A stretch of DNA of 64,000 bases, from assembly GCF_000813325.1 (NCBI RefSeq), contig NZ_BBQE01000008.1. One strand, written 5' to 3'. The translations under genes and the position numbers were made by a program. Position 1 is the stretch's first letter. The number at the start of each line of letters is the position of its first letter. Origin of the DNA: Sulfurospirillum cavolei. GTDB lineage: Bacteria > Campylobacterota > Campylobacteria > Campylobacterales > Sulfurospirillaceae. Under the pieces are notes generated by a model. That model saw only the letters and a program-made list of their open reading frames with translations, did not search any database and was not told the DNA's origin. This document shows positions 1-8,201 of the stretch, piece by piece.

Positions 1-4
1 GTGA

Positions 5-541
5 CTAAAAATCTTTTTCGATTTTAAATGCATCGAAGATAATGTCGATGGCTGACATACGCGCACCGTGATTGGTTGCATCCAAAATTTCACCGTCGCT
101 GTAGCCAAGATCGCGCAAAGCTTGGACGTCTTTGGCTTCCACATCGTGTGGGGTTCGTACGGCTTTTAGCACAAACAGAAGCATCGCTTTTTCTTTGGGT
201 TCAAGCTTGGCATTTTGCGGATCGGCGCGCATCGCTTCGACTTCTTTGGGCGTCCAGCCTAACATGTTAATCAGAATGGAAGCGTTCATATCGACACAGT
301 AGCTGCAACTGTTTTTATCGGAAATGAGCATACGAATGCTAGCTAGCAAAGGCATCGAAAGACTTTTTTGTTTTAACATGTAGTATTCGATAAAGCTCAT
401 TTGCTGTTTGATCAGTTCGGGGCTTGCGCTAAAAATTTGCGCCGAATTGCTCACGCGCCCGCGCATCGCCGTAATGTTTCCGTAAAGTTCCGCCAATTCT
501 CCCGTGGCATCTTCGGGTTTGATCGTTTGAATCAATGGCAT
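5..541 (-). CDS. Carboxymuconolactone decarboxylase / AhpD-like protein
   Basis: A 178-residue all-helical protein of the AhpD/CMD superfamily. The redox motif CSYC at residues 79-82, followed by VDMNA, is the AhpD-type CxxC where the family places its peroxidase/disulfide chemistry. It probably acts in the cytoplasm in peroxide or electrophile defence, but the substrate cannot be read from sequence. The ATG start follows AAAGGA at good spacing. It is divergent from a TetR regulator, and two TTGAC-N6-GTCAA palindromes lie between them, so it is very likely that regulator's target (inference). Confidence 0.85.
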   Translation of the reverse strand: MPLIQTIKPEDATGELAELYGNITAMRGRVSNSAQIFSASPELIKQQMSFIEYYMLKQKSLSMPLLASIRMLISDKNSCSYCVDMNASILINMLGWTPKEVEAMRADPQNAKLEPKEKAMLLFVLKAVRTPHDVEAKDVQALRDLGYSDGEILDATNHGARMSAIDIIFDAFKIEKDF

Positions 542-598
542 TATGTTTCCTTTGAAAGTGATGGTGTCGATACGAGCGTTTAAACGCGACTGGATAAC

Positions 599-648
599 TT
601 GACCGTTTAGTCAAGACGCATTCTAACAAAATTTGACCGATTAGTCAA
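599..648. promoter_or_regulatory. Twin TetR-type operators in divergent promoter region
   Basis: Two copies of TTGAC-N6-GTCAA lie at 599-614 and 633-648. Their centres are 34 bp apart, about three helical turns. They sit between the AhpD-like gene and the TetR gene, just upstream of a TATAAT at 666-671. Palindromes of this size are typical TetR-dimer operators, so autoregulation plus control of the divergent gene is the simple reading. Confidence 0.75.
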
Positions 649-665
649 GTCTCAAAGAACTGTGC

Positions 666-671
666 TATAAT
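666..671 (+). promoter_or_regulatory. -10 box of the TetR gene
   Basis: A perfect TATAAT lies 25 bases upstream of the ATG at 697. AAGGA at 685-689 serves as the ribosome binding site. The second operator covers the -35 region, which fits repression. Confidence 0.55.
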
Positions 672-696
672 ACGTTAGAAACATAAGGACGATACG

Positions 697-1263
697 ATGG
701 AAACAACACGCGATAAGCTGATAAACGCTACCTTTGACGAGGTTTTTTCACACGGTTACCAAGGTGCGTCGCTTGCCGACATTTTAGCCAAAGCGGGCGT
801 GCACAAAGGCTCCATGTACCACTTCTTTGCCAATAAAAAAGAGATGGCCTTAGCCGCCATCGAAGAGACCATTTTGCAAAAAAACGCCGAAAAATACCGC
901 TACGTCGAAACCTACACCAGCGGCTTTTTGGAAGAGTTCTTCACCCGTTTGCGCGACACCTCTGCACGAGACTTCAAACGCGGCTGCCCCATCGCCAATA
1001 TCGTCCAAGAGATGTCGAACATCGACGAAGATTTCAACACACTGATGAAGTCCATTTACGGTGCGTTTCGCGCGAATATCAAAGCTATTTTGGACAAAGC
1101 CATTAAAGTGGGTGAAATGAAATCGTGCGACACCACGAAACTCGCGCTTTTCATCACATCCACCATTGAAGGTGCTATCTTGGCGGCAAAAGCGAGCGGA
1201 AAAGCGCAGGATTATAGCGATGTGATCGAAGAGTTGATTGGGCATATTGAGGGGAAAAGATGA
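697..1263 (+). CDS. TetR/AcrR family transcriptional regulator
   Basis: 188 residues with an N-terminal TetR helix-turn-helix at about residues 8-50 (motif KAGVHKGSMYHFFANKKEM). The rest is a helical ligand-binding domain carrying one Cys in RGCPIANI and another near the C-terminus in MKSCDTT. It should bind DNA as a dimer and release it on ligand binding or thiol modification. Twin palindromes upstream suggest it represses itself and the divergent AhpD-like gene. The inducer is unknown; an electrophile or quinone is a guess from the redox partner. Confidence 0.9.
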   Translation: METTRDKLINATFDEVFSHGYQGASLADILAKAGVHKGSMYHFFANKKEMALAAIEETILQKNAEKYRYVETYTSGFLEEFFTRLRDTSARDFKRGCPIANIVQEMSNIDEDFNTLMKSIYGAFRANIKAILDKAIKVGEMKSCDTTKLALFITSTIEGAILAAKASGKAQDYSDVIEELIGHIEGKR

Positions 1264-1271
1264 AAAATAAT

Positions 1272-1997
1272 TTAATGAATATGCTTATTTAAAAAATAAA
1301 TTGCAACTTGACAAAATTCAATGTATCCATTACCTTGTTTTCTTTGATATTTAGAAAGTTCAGTTTCAATTCTGCCTTTTTTAGTCCAATTATTTGTTAA
1401 TCTCTTTAAAGCATTTATAATAGCTTCTCGACGTGCTTTAAGATTTTGACAATTAAGGTTTAAAACTTTGTGAATATCATATCGAATGTTAGAATCTTCG
1501 TCTAAATTAGCGTGGTTGTTAAGTGTTTCTATAGTTTCAATTTTAATAAAATCTTTATAGTAAATCAAACCTTTTTCACTAAATCTAACATTTTGCATAA
1601 TGCGATTTTCAAGGGGATTTGCGAATAAAGGTCTTATTCTTTGATATGTTGATCTACTCTTATCGCAATGAAGGTTATCTTTGCAACTTTTGCCTTCACA
1701 GACAGCTAAAAAATTATCGTAATTTATTTGATTCTGTTTACCTAATTCAATGCCATTTTGTACATATTTTTGCCCTATAATATGCTCAATTGTGGCATTG
1801 GATAAACTTATTTTTTGCATACAATAGGCACAAAGATAGCCTTGCTCTTCTAGTAAAGAAGTGAGAACTTCGTCTCGGATAAAGTCATTTTGGGACGCAT
1901 TATTGCAGACATTATTGTAGGCACTATCAGGAATTTTTTGTAGTTCAAGAAGCCTTCTATAGCCTAAGCTATTCCTTTGTTTTACTATAAACTTCAT
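1272..1997 (-). CDS. ptuB: HNH endonuclease of Septu-type defence system (PtuB-like)
   Basis: 241 residues. A Cys pair CAYC (about residues 57-60) is followed by TIEHIIGQ (about 69-76), and then a second cluster with CEGKSC and HCDKSR near 105-115. This is the zinc-binding HNH arrangement of the retron/Septu-associated TIGR02646-type nucleases. In Septu, PtuB is the effector nuclease held by an ATPase partner. Its ATG overlaps the stop of the upstream ATPase gene (TAATG), so the two are translationally coupled. The sequence is visibly more AT-rich than its neighbours. Assignment rests on domain pairing, not on a search. Confidence 0.82.
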   Translation of the reverse strand: MKFIVKQRNSLGYRRLLELQKIPDSAYNNVCNNASQNDFIRDEVLTSLLEEQGYLCAYCMQKISLSNATIEHIIGQKYVQNGIELGKQNQINYDNFLAVCEGKSCKDNLHCDKSRSTYQRIRPLFANPLENRIMQNVRFSEKGLIYYKDFIKIETIETLNNHANLDEDSNIRYDIHKVLNLNCQNLKARREAIINALKRLTNNWTKKGRIETELSKYQRKQGNGYIEFCQVAIYFLNKHIH

Positions 1998-3319
1998 TAT
2001 GATTTCAACACATCTAACATCGTTTGCGCTTCAATCACAATGGCATCACGCTCACCATAATCTTTTTTAAGTTCAGTCAATAATTCTTCTGCTTTTTCTA
2101 TATTTTCATTATCTAAAAAGCCAAAAAGATTATCTACTTTATCTTCATATTCTTGTGTTCTTTTAGGAACACCCATAAAATCATATAAAATAGAATTAAT
2201 ATCTCTACCTTTAGAAAAAATCTCTGATTGAGACTGTTTACCATCTTCCAATACAATAATCTTTTCTTTTTCAATACTTCTCAAAAGAATTGGGCTATGC
2301 GTTGTGCAAATGAATTGAATATTAGGAAATACTTTTTGTAAATCTCCAATAATTTTCATCTGCCATTTGGGATGTAAATGCAAATCAAGCTCGTCAATCA
2401 GCACAACGCCAGAAGTTCTCTCACTTGCTTCACCGCCAAAATGAGGATTTAAAATAGCAGCTCTTCTTGCAATGTCACAAAACAGTCCCAATATCGTTCG
2501 TTGCCCATCACTAAGGTGTTCAAAAGGAATAGATTTATCTTCAAAATCCACAATAACGCGACCTTCTTCAAAATCAAAACTTATATCGGTACAGTTTTCA
2601 AGAGCATTTCTAACAGCATTTTTTATGGATAATAGAACGGGAGTTTCTTCTTTAAGTTGAAGAGATGCTAATTCGTGTTTTAAAATCCACTCTCCAATAG
2701 CTTGATGATTAGCTTGTGTATGAAAACAATCCACATAAGGATCAAACCTTGAATATTGAGCTTTGGCAGAAGCCTCAATATTTAGTTGATTTTTTGCAAG
2801 CCATAATCTATCGCATTCATAAACAGCTATTAATGGCAAATCGAAAGTTCGCCCTTTATCTACATAATCTAAGATATCAGAACCAAGAGTATTAAAATTA
2901 AGCGAATACCACGTAGAAAAAGTTCCGTCTGCTGGGTTTTCATATTGAATTGAACCACTTAAGCTTGTATCTTGATTTTCTTGTCTTCTTCTCGTCCATT
3001 TTACATTGGCTTTGCGGTCATTAGAATATCTGTTTATAACTCGTGCTTCACCGTAAGTTTTGATTAGAGTATCTTTAGTTTTATCAAATCTTCCATCTTT
3101 TTGAATTTCTCGAATTTCATTTTTTTCTATGGGGCGTAAATTTCTATCGTCTTTAATATATGCATTCGCCCAGCCACCAAGCGCAACAGCAAGCGCTCTT
3201 AGTAATGAGCTTTTACCGCTTCCATTGATACCAATGATGAGATTGAAATGTTCATTGAAGCTAAATTCTACTTTATCAAAAAGTTTAAAATTTTCTATTT
3301 CTATCTTATCTATTCTCAT
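1997..3319 (-). CDS. ptuA: AAA/ABC-type ATPase of Septu-type defence system (PtuA-like)
   Basis: 440-residue SMC-like ATPase. Walker A is GINGSGKS at residues 30-37, an ABC signature-like LSDGQ is near 267, Walker B VVLIDELDLHLHP is near 308, and the switch THSP is near 340. The order matches OLD/PtuA AAA_15/21 ATPases. Paired with the HNH gene directly downstream it forms a two-gene Septu system, which senses phage infection and releases PtuB. No reverse transcriptase or msDNA locus is nearby, so this is not the retron form. Low GC suggests horizontal acquisition. Confidence 0.85.
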   Translation of the reverse strand: MRIDKIEIENFKLFDKVEFSFNEHFNLIIGINGSGKSSLLRALAVALGGWANAYIKDDRNLRPIEKNEIREIQKDGRFDKTKDTLIKTYGEARVINRYSNDRKANVKWTRRRQENQDTSLSGSIQYENPADGTFSTWYSLNFNTLGSDILDYVDKGRTFDLPLIAVYECDRLWLAKNQLNIEASAKAQYSRFDPYVDCFHTQANHQAIGEWILKHELASLQLKEETPVLLSIKNAVRNALENCTDISFDFEEGRVIVDFEDKSIPFEHLSDGQRTILGLFCDIARRAAILNPHFGGEASERTSGVVLIDELDLHLHPKWQMKIIGDLQKVFPNIQFICTTHSPILLRSIEKEKIIVLEDGKQSQSEIFSKGRDINSILYDFMGVPKRTQEYEDKVDNLFGFLDNENIEKAEELLTELKKDYGERDAIVIEAQTMLDVLKS

Positions 3320-3552
3320 GTGATTGGACTTTCTTAATTAAATGATGGATATTTTAGCAAAAAAGTTAGAAAACAAAAGTATATTCGTATTTATTACACT
3401 ATAGACGAGCTATAACAGGCGAGGTGGTTTTAATGTTTCGTGTACGCTAAACTGCTAAGTTGGGCTTTGTTACATAGAAATACCTCAACCGCGATCCAAG
3501 ACGCACGAAACCTGAGAACTTGCGTACCGAGATTTACGTGCCGATAGTGTAA
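3320..3552. other. Spacer between Septu island and AmmeMemoRadiSam operon
   Basis: No gene was recognised. The first 90 bases are AT-rich and probably hold the ptuA promoter. The remainder is of normal composition and has imperfect inverted segments (GTTTCGTG near 3437 and CACGAAAC near 3504). It may be decayed sequence left at the island boundary or a structured transcript; I cannot tell which. Confidence 0.35.
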
Positions 3553-4344
3553 TTACCCCACTACGAACGAGGCATAGCCTACCACGCGCGAGGCGTCTTG
3601 GGTGCGATCAAAACTGGTGCGATAGTCTAAAAAGTAGGGTTTAAGTCCAAAGTTTGGCGCACTTTGCACCAGTGCTTTCACGCCAGTGAGTCCACAGGCT
3701 TCACAGCCGTGCGAGAGTTTTTGGAGGCTAAGCCGTGAAATAGCGTCGATGCACGTTTGATCGAGTGCGTTGGCGCGTTCTTGCGTGTAAAAATGGCTTA
3801 AATCGGTGCTAATGACAAGCAAGGTTTGCTCTTCGCGAAGTACGGTGTCGATGAGGCGTGAAAGCTCCGTATGCGCAAGGTCGCCGTAGACGATTTCGAC
3901 GACTTTGGCGTGTTTGAAGTAGTGACGGATGAAGGGCATCTGCACTTCGGTGGAGTGCTCTTCATGTGCATTGGAGTGAAAATCTAAAAAAGCAAACTCT
4001 TTTTGGAGCGTATGAGCGTACGTAAGGTCGATTTCCAGCTCGCCGCAGGGCGTGTGATACGCCTCGTACAACGCGACGGAAGCACCTGCGATGTAGACGC
4101 GATGACTAGGACCGATGACCACGACACGTTTGATGTCGGGGCATTTTAAAGCGGCATAGCGGTAGGCAAGATTGGCGGTGTAGCCGCTGTAAATGTAGCC
4201 CGCATGCGGTACGATAAGTGCTTTTGGCGAAACGTCGAAAGTCGGTTTGGAGGCTGCTTGATTAAAGTGCTCGATATAGCGTTGGATTTCAGCGCAACTT
4301 TCGGGGTAAAACATGCCGGCGACGGCCGATTTTCGTTTAGTCAT
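3553..4344 (-). CDS. amrB: AmmeMemoRadiSam system protein B (MEMO1 family)
   Basis: 263 residues of the MEMO fold, related to class III dioxygenases. Recognisable blocks are AGMFYPES at the N-terminus, VPHAGYIYSGYTA, VVVIGPSHR, HSTEVQMPF and STDLSHF. The His residues in these blocks line the metal/ligand pocket in the family. Its ATG at 4344 overlaps the radical SAM gene by 8 bp; a TTG one codon earlier is less likely. It is the last gene of an amrA-radical SAM-amrB operon. The joint reaction in bacteria is not settled to my knowledge. Confidence 0.9.
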   Translation of the reverse strand: MTKRKSAVAGMFYPESCAEIQRYIEHFNQAASKPTFDVSPKALIVPHAGYIYSGYTANLAYRYAALKCPDIKRVVVIGPSHRVYIAGASVALYEAYHTPCGELEIDLTYAHTLQKEFAFLDFHSNAHEEHSTEVQMPFIRHYFKHAKVVEIVYGDLAHTELSRLIDTVLREEQTLLVISTDLSHFYTQERANALDQTCIDAISRLSLQKLSHGCEACGLTGVKALVQSAPNFGLKPYFLDYRTSFDRTQDASRVVGYASFVVG

Positions 4345-5326
4345 CAAAAACTCCTGCGAGTTTGGTGTGGCATTTTGGACAGCATCCCTCGATCAAAGAG
4401 TTTGCCGTGACTTCAAAGCGGTGACGTTCGATTACAACGTTTTGACATGTCGCGCATCGTGTCGGATTTTCGCGTTCGACGTTGCCGACGTAGACGTGTT
4501 TAAGCCCTGCATTTTTGCCAAGGGTTTGTGCACGCTCTAAGGTTTGCATCGGTGTCACAGGCAATGAGAGCTCGTGATAATCGGGATGAAACGCGCTGAT
4601 GTGCCATGGGGTCTCTTCGCCTAACTCTTTAGCGATAAACGAAGCGACGGCAAAAAGCTCCGCGTCCGAATCGTTACATGTCGGAATGATCAGCGTCGTG
4701 ATTTCGACCCAAAGACCGTTTCGTTTGAACTGTTTGAGGTTTTCCAAAACGACGTCCAACGAGCCGCCGAGGACTTTTCGGTAGTAATCGCGGTTGAACG
4801 ATTTGAGATCGACGTTGACCGCGTCGATGACGCCTTTCATATCGTCGATGACTTCAGAGGATTCAAATCCGTTGGTTACAAAAATATTTTTGATGCCTTT
4901 TTGATGCGCTAAAAGGGTGATGTCGTGGGCATACGGATAAAAAATGCTCGGTTCGTTGTAGGTGTACGCGATGGAAGCACATTCGTATTTGAGTGCCGTT
5001 TCTACGATGTGTTCGGGAGTGATTGCTTCTTTAACATGTAAGGTTTTTTCTTGGGAAATACTCCAGTTTTGGCAAAACGGACATTTGAAATTACAACCGA
5101 TCGTTCCCAAAGAGAGTGCCCTCGTGCCCGGTAAAAAATGGTAGAGCGGTTTTTTCTCCACGGGGTCTACATGTAACGCCGCGGGATGAGCGTAGACGAG
5201 ATTTTGGATGACGCCTTGTACGTTTTTATTCACGCCGCAGATGCCGCTTTGTCCCTCTTTGAGACGGCAATAATGCGCGCAGAGCAAGCACACCAGACGA
5301 GAACCTTCCGCTTTAAAATAGGTCAT
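4337..5326 (-). CDS. amrS: AmmeMemoRadiSam system radical SAM enzyme
   Basis: 329 residues. The radical SAM cluster is CxxxCxxC at C78, C82 and C85 (within IGCNFKCPFCQNWS). An extra N-terminal Cys set (C13, C16, C20, C30) and a C-terminal CATC...CCPKC zinc-ribbon-like set complete the PflA-related AmmeMemoRadiSam layout. It makes a 5'-deoxyadenosyl radical; the substrate is not known. The ATG overlaps the amrA stop (TAATG) and its 3' end overlaps amrB by 8 bp, so the three are strongly coupled. Confidence 0.92.
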   Translation of the reverse strand: MTYFKAEGSRLVCLLCAHYCRLKEGQSGICGVNKNVQGVIQNLVYAHPAALHVDPVEKKPLYHFLPGTRALSLGTIGCNFKCPFCQNWSISQEKTLHVKEAITPEHIVETALKYECASIAYTYNEPSIFYPYAHDITLLAHQKGIKNIFVTNGFESSEVIDDMKGVIDAVNVDLKSFNRDYYRKVLGGSLDVVLENLKQFKRNGLWVEITTLIIPTCNDSDAELFAVASFIAKELGEETPWHISAFHPDYHELSLPVTPMQTLERAQTLGKNAGLKHVYVGNVERENPTRCATCQNVVIERHRFEVTANSLIEGCCPKCHTKLAGVFDD

Positions 5327-5868
5327 TATTTTACCTTTTCAACCTTGTAACGCCAAATATCGGGATGCTTTTCTAAACACCTTGCTTCCAGTCCCGCTTT
5401 TTGGCAAAGGTGTGAAAAGAAAAGTTCAAAGTCGGGCAGTTGTTCCCACACTTGGGGCAAAAAGGTCGCTTTTCGCCCTGCTTTTTGCAAGATGATGCCG
5501 TCCTCACCCACGCAAATTTTCGACTTCAACTCTTCAACGTCACGGTACGCAACCGCTTCGGGCGCACCCAAAAGGGAGACTTCGATCTTGACATGTAAAA
5601 ACTCTTCAGGGCTCAGCGGGTAAAAACGCGGGTCATCAAATGCCGCGGCTTTGGCGTTATGGATTAGATCGTCTAAAAAAGGTCGATGCGCGACAAGCGA
5701 GCCGATACAACCGCGAAGTTGTCCGTACAGCGTGAGGGTCACAAACGTCGCTTTCGCTTCGGCAAATTCGGGGTTTTGTTTGAGCAGTGCGCTGGTATCG
5801 ATCGTCGAAGTGTGCTCTAAGCCGTCTTGGATAGCCTGTTTGGCAATAGCCAGAATCACGTTTTGCAT
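5326..5868 (-). CDS. amrA: AmmeMemoRadiSam system protein A (AMMECR1 domain)
   Basis: About 180 residues of AMMECR1 fold. Hallmarks are FVTLTLYGQLRGCIGSL, NAKAAAFDDPRFYPL and the ILQKAGRKATFLPQVW segment near the end. The LRGCIG motif is the invariant AMMECR1 signature. ATG at 5868 with AGAGAG upstream is preferred to a TTG five codons earlier. First gene of the three-gene operon. Confidence 0.9.
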   Translation of the reverse strand: MQNVILAIAKQAIQDGLEHTSTIDTSALLKQNPEFAEAKATFVTLTLYGQLRGCIGSLVAHRPFLDDLIHNAKAAAFDDPRFYPLSPEEFLHVKIEVSLLGAPEAVAYRDVEELKSKICVGEDGIILQKAGRKATFLPQVWEQLPDFELFFSHLCQKAGLEARCLEKHPDIWRYKVEKVK

Positions 5869-5950
5869 GGTCTCTCTTTTCAAAAATGATGAAAGAAGTC
5901 TTATCGGTACAATTATAGGATAAAATGGCTGATGCAGATACCAAAACGTG

Positions 5951-5962
5951 TTGACATGTCAA
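5951..5962. repeat. Intergenic TTGACATGTCAA palindrome
   Basis: A perfect 12-bp palindrome between amrA and the divergent lipoprotein gene. It is one of the many ACATGT-centred palindromes of the window. It sits where a promoter or operator would be expected, so it may be either a regulatory site or a member of the genome-wide motif. Confidence 0.45.
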
Positions 5963-6012
5963 ACATTAACACTGTTTTGCTAGACTATCGTATGAAATTT
6001 GAGGAGCAGTGA

Positions 6013-6411
6013 ATGAAACAATGGATGGCTATCGTGATGGGTGTCGCTCTTTTTTCAGGGTGCAGTATGAATTGGAATTTTTGGAGTCAAAAAGCACCCG
6101 AACCCGCTAAACAAGAGGCAAAAGCGGCAGATGTTCGTTTCAAATTACAACCGACGGTTTTGATGTACGAGCTCGATATTGCCGATCGCCCGTATAAAAA
6201 CATGGGCGAAGTGAGTGCTAGCGTCACCAAACTCAACCCGTGGGGAGACGAGCCCAAACAAGCCGACGTTGAAGCCAAGCTCAAAGAAGAAGCTCTCAAA
6301 AAAGGTGCGGACGCGCTCATTTTCGTACGCTACGAAAAGCTCGGCGCCTCGTGGAATCGACTGAACGGCATCGAGGGCAAAGCCCAAGCCGTTAAATTTA
6401 CGCATTACTAA
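6013..6411 (+). CDS. Small putative lipoprotein of unknown function
   Basis: 132 residues. The signal peptide ends in a lipobox (ALFSGC, lipidated Cys17). The mature domain is short, with a segment GADALIFVRYE typical of small alpha/beta envelope lipoprotein domains. GAGGAG lies just ahead of the ATG. It should be anchored in the envelope. I do not recognise the family, and the neighbours (amr operon on the other strand, AraC regulator downstream) do not give a role. Confidence 0.75.
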   Translation: MKQWMAIVMGVALFSGCSMNWNFWSQKAPEPAKQEAKAADVRFKLQPTVLMYELDIADRPYKNMGEVSASVTKLNPWGDEPKQADVEAKLKEEALKKGADALIFVRYEKLGASWNRLNGIEGKAQAVKFTHY

Positions 6412-6417
6412 ACGATG

Positions 6418-6453
6418 CGCAATTTTGTACTATCGTGAAAGTGCAAAATTGCG
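6418..6453. promoter_or_regulatory. Inverted repeat between lipoprotein gene and AraC gene
   Basis: Perfect 10-bp arms CGCAATTTTG (6418-6427) and CAAAATTGCG (6444-6453) around a 16-base loop. It sits directly before a TTATACT and the araC-type ATG at 6467. With no T-run it is a poor terminator, so an operator bound by the AraC-type regulator is more likely (inference). Confidence 0.5.
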
Positions 6454-6466
6454 TTATACTTGTGCT

Positions 6467-7258
6467 ATGAAACTTCCACTTCTTAGCGATACGGCGTTTG
6501 AAAATATCGCTGATTCGACCGATAACTTCGCGTTCCATTTTCACGACACCTACACGATCGGGCTAACGCATCGAGGGTTATTTACATCGCATTACGAGCA
6601 CCGAATTATTCCGGTGTACGAACACACCGCGCGCATTATCAATCCGGGCGAAATTCACGGCGGAGAGTCGCATGCGTGGCAATACACCAATTTCTATCCC
6701 GACGCCGAGCTTTTAAGTACGCTGTACGAGCAGATGTACGGTGAGAAAAAGATGCCGATTTTCGAGCGACACATCATTCAAGATGAGGCACTTTTTAGGC
6801 GTCTTATCGCCTTTTTTCAAGCCGTTTACACCGATGAAGCCGCGATGGTCGTGGAGTCTCGACTCATTGACGCGCTTGGCTATTTGATCGCGCATTATGC
6901 ACGAAAAGCGGCACCCTACCCGCCGACATGTCACGAGCCTAAAGCGATGTCGACGGTCATCGAGTACATCCACGATAACATCGAAACGGACATCACGTTA
7001 AACGCACTCGCCAAAACCGCACATGTGAGCAAATACCATTTTCTCAGGCTGTTTAAAAACCATACGGGACTGACCCCGCATCAGTACATCATCGCCAAGC
7101 GCGTTTGCAAAGCCAAAACGTTGGTGATGCAAGGCGAGGCACTTTCGCATGTCGCGTTGGAGGCGGGCTTTAGCGACCAGTCGCATTTTATCCGAGCGTT
7201 TCGCAAGATCTACGGCTATTCGCCCAAGACGTTGCAAAAAAGCAATTTTATTCTATAA
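6467..7258 (+). CDS. AraC family transcriptional regulator, cupin sensor
   Basis: 263 residues from the ATG at 6467. The upstream in-frame extension crosses the inverted repeat and lacks homologous character. An N-terminal AraC-type cupin (FHFHDTYTIG, IINPGEIHGG) should bind a small ligand. The C-terminal double helix-turn-helix has LNALAKTAHVSKYHFLRLFK and ALEAGFSDQSHFIRAFRKIYG. The EamA transporter gene starts 43 bp downstream on the same strand and is the likely target. The TATACT box only 7 bases before the ATG would give a nearly leaderless mRNA. Confidence 0.9.
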   Translation: MKLPLLSDTAFENIADSTDNFAFHFHDTYTIGLTHRGLFTSHYEHRIIPVYEHTARIINPGEIHGGESHAWQYTNFYPDAELLSTLYEQMYGEKKMPIFERHIIQDEALFRRLIAFFQAVYTDEAAMVVESRLIDALGYLIAHYARKAAPYPPTCHEPKAMSTVIEYIHDNIETDITLNALAKTAHVSKYHFLRLFKNHTGLTPHQYIIAKRVCKAKTLVMQGEALSHVALEAGFSDQSHFIRAFRKIYGYSPKTLQKSNFIL

Positions 7259-7301
7259 CTTCTCCATGTAAAAACGGTACACTTCACGCAAGGAGCTTGC
7301 T

Positions 7302-8201
7302 ATGGCACATAAAAATCTTTTTTTCTTTTTACTCTTTCTTGCGATGGTTGCATGGGGCGGTTCGTGGGTCAACGTCAAAATCATAGGACATTACGTCGGG
7401 GCTTACGAGATGATTTGGTTGCGTTTTGGCATTACCGCCGTTTCGATGGTTCCGATCATTCTTTGGTTAAAACACTCGTTTAAAATCGACCTTAAAAGCT
7501 TCGGTTTAGTTGTTTTGGTCTCGGTGACGCTCATTTTGTACAACAAATACTACTATCTCGGTACGAAATTCGGTACGGCGTCTTTGGGCGGTGCGATGGT
7601 TACGACGCTGATTCCGATTTTGACGTTTGTCTTTTTAGCGATTTTGGGAACGAAAAAAGTCACGCGCAAAGATGCGTTTGCGTTGATGATAGGCGCGCTT
7701 GGCGTTTTAACGATGTTGCACATCTGGACGTTTGATCCGGCGCATATCTGGGTGATCCACAACCTTTACTTTTTGCTGGCGGCGATTTTGTGGGCGGTGC
7801 TCACGATTATCAGCTCCAAGTCGACCAAGATTTCGCCGATCGTGTTTACGTTTTACATGTACGTCGTTACGGTTGTGCTCGATTGGGTTTTTTTTGCCGA
7901 TATCGGCGCGTTGCCTTTTGCGTCGTTTGATCGTGTTTTTTGGATCAATATCGCGTTGATTTCACTCGCCGCGTCCACGTTTGCCAATACCATTTATTTT
8001 TTAGGCATTGAAAAACTCGGTGCCGCGGAAGTGAGTTCGTTCGTCTTTTTCGTGCCCTTCTCCGCCATTATTTTAAGTGCGCTCTTTTTGGACGAGAAGC
8101 TGGACGTCTTTATCATTTTAGGAACCGTTTTGACGCTTTATGCGGTTAAATTGCTCAACAATATTACAATTTTAAAGCGACGCCGAAAAAACGTTGAATA
8201 G
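7302..8201 (+). CDS. EamA/DMT family transporter
   Basis: 299 residues, ten predicted membrane segments arranged as two EamA repeats (first repeat from about residue 5, second from about 150). An N-terminal MVAWGGSWVNVKI is typical of drug/metabolite exporters. The substrate is not readable; amino acids or metabolites are usual. AAGGAG precedes the ATG. It is probably co-regulated with the AraC regulator upstream. Its 3' end overlaps the convergent esterase gene by 38 bp. Confidence 0.9.
   Translation: MAHKNLFFFLLFLAMVAWGGSWVNVKIIGHYVGAYEMIWLRFGITAVSMVPIILWLKHSFKIDLKSFGLVVLVSVTLILYNKYYYLGTKFGTASLGGAMVTTLIPILTFVFLAILGTKKVTRKDAFALMIGALGVLTMLHIWTFDPAHIWVIHNLYFLLAAILWAVLTIISSKSTKISPIVFTFYMYVVTVVLDWVFFADIGALPFASFDRVFWINIALISLAASTFANTIYFLGIEKLGAAEVSSFVFFVPFSAIILSALFLDEKLDVFIILGTVLTLYAVKLLNNITILKRRRKNVE

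Noticed and set aside
850..1245. Minus-strand reading frame inside the TetR gene
   Set aside because: Shadow of the TetR gene; composition follows the codon positions of the plus-strand gene.
1272..3319. Retron with PtuAB effectors
   Set aside because: No reverse transcriptase or msr/msd-type hairpin was seen on either side.
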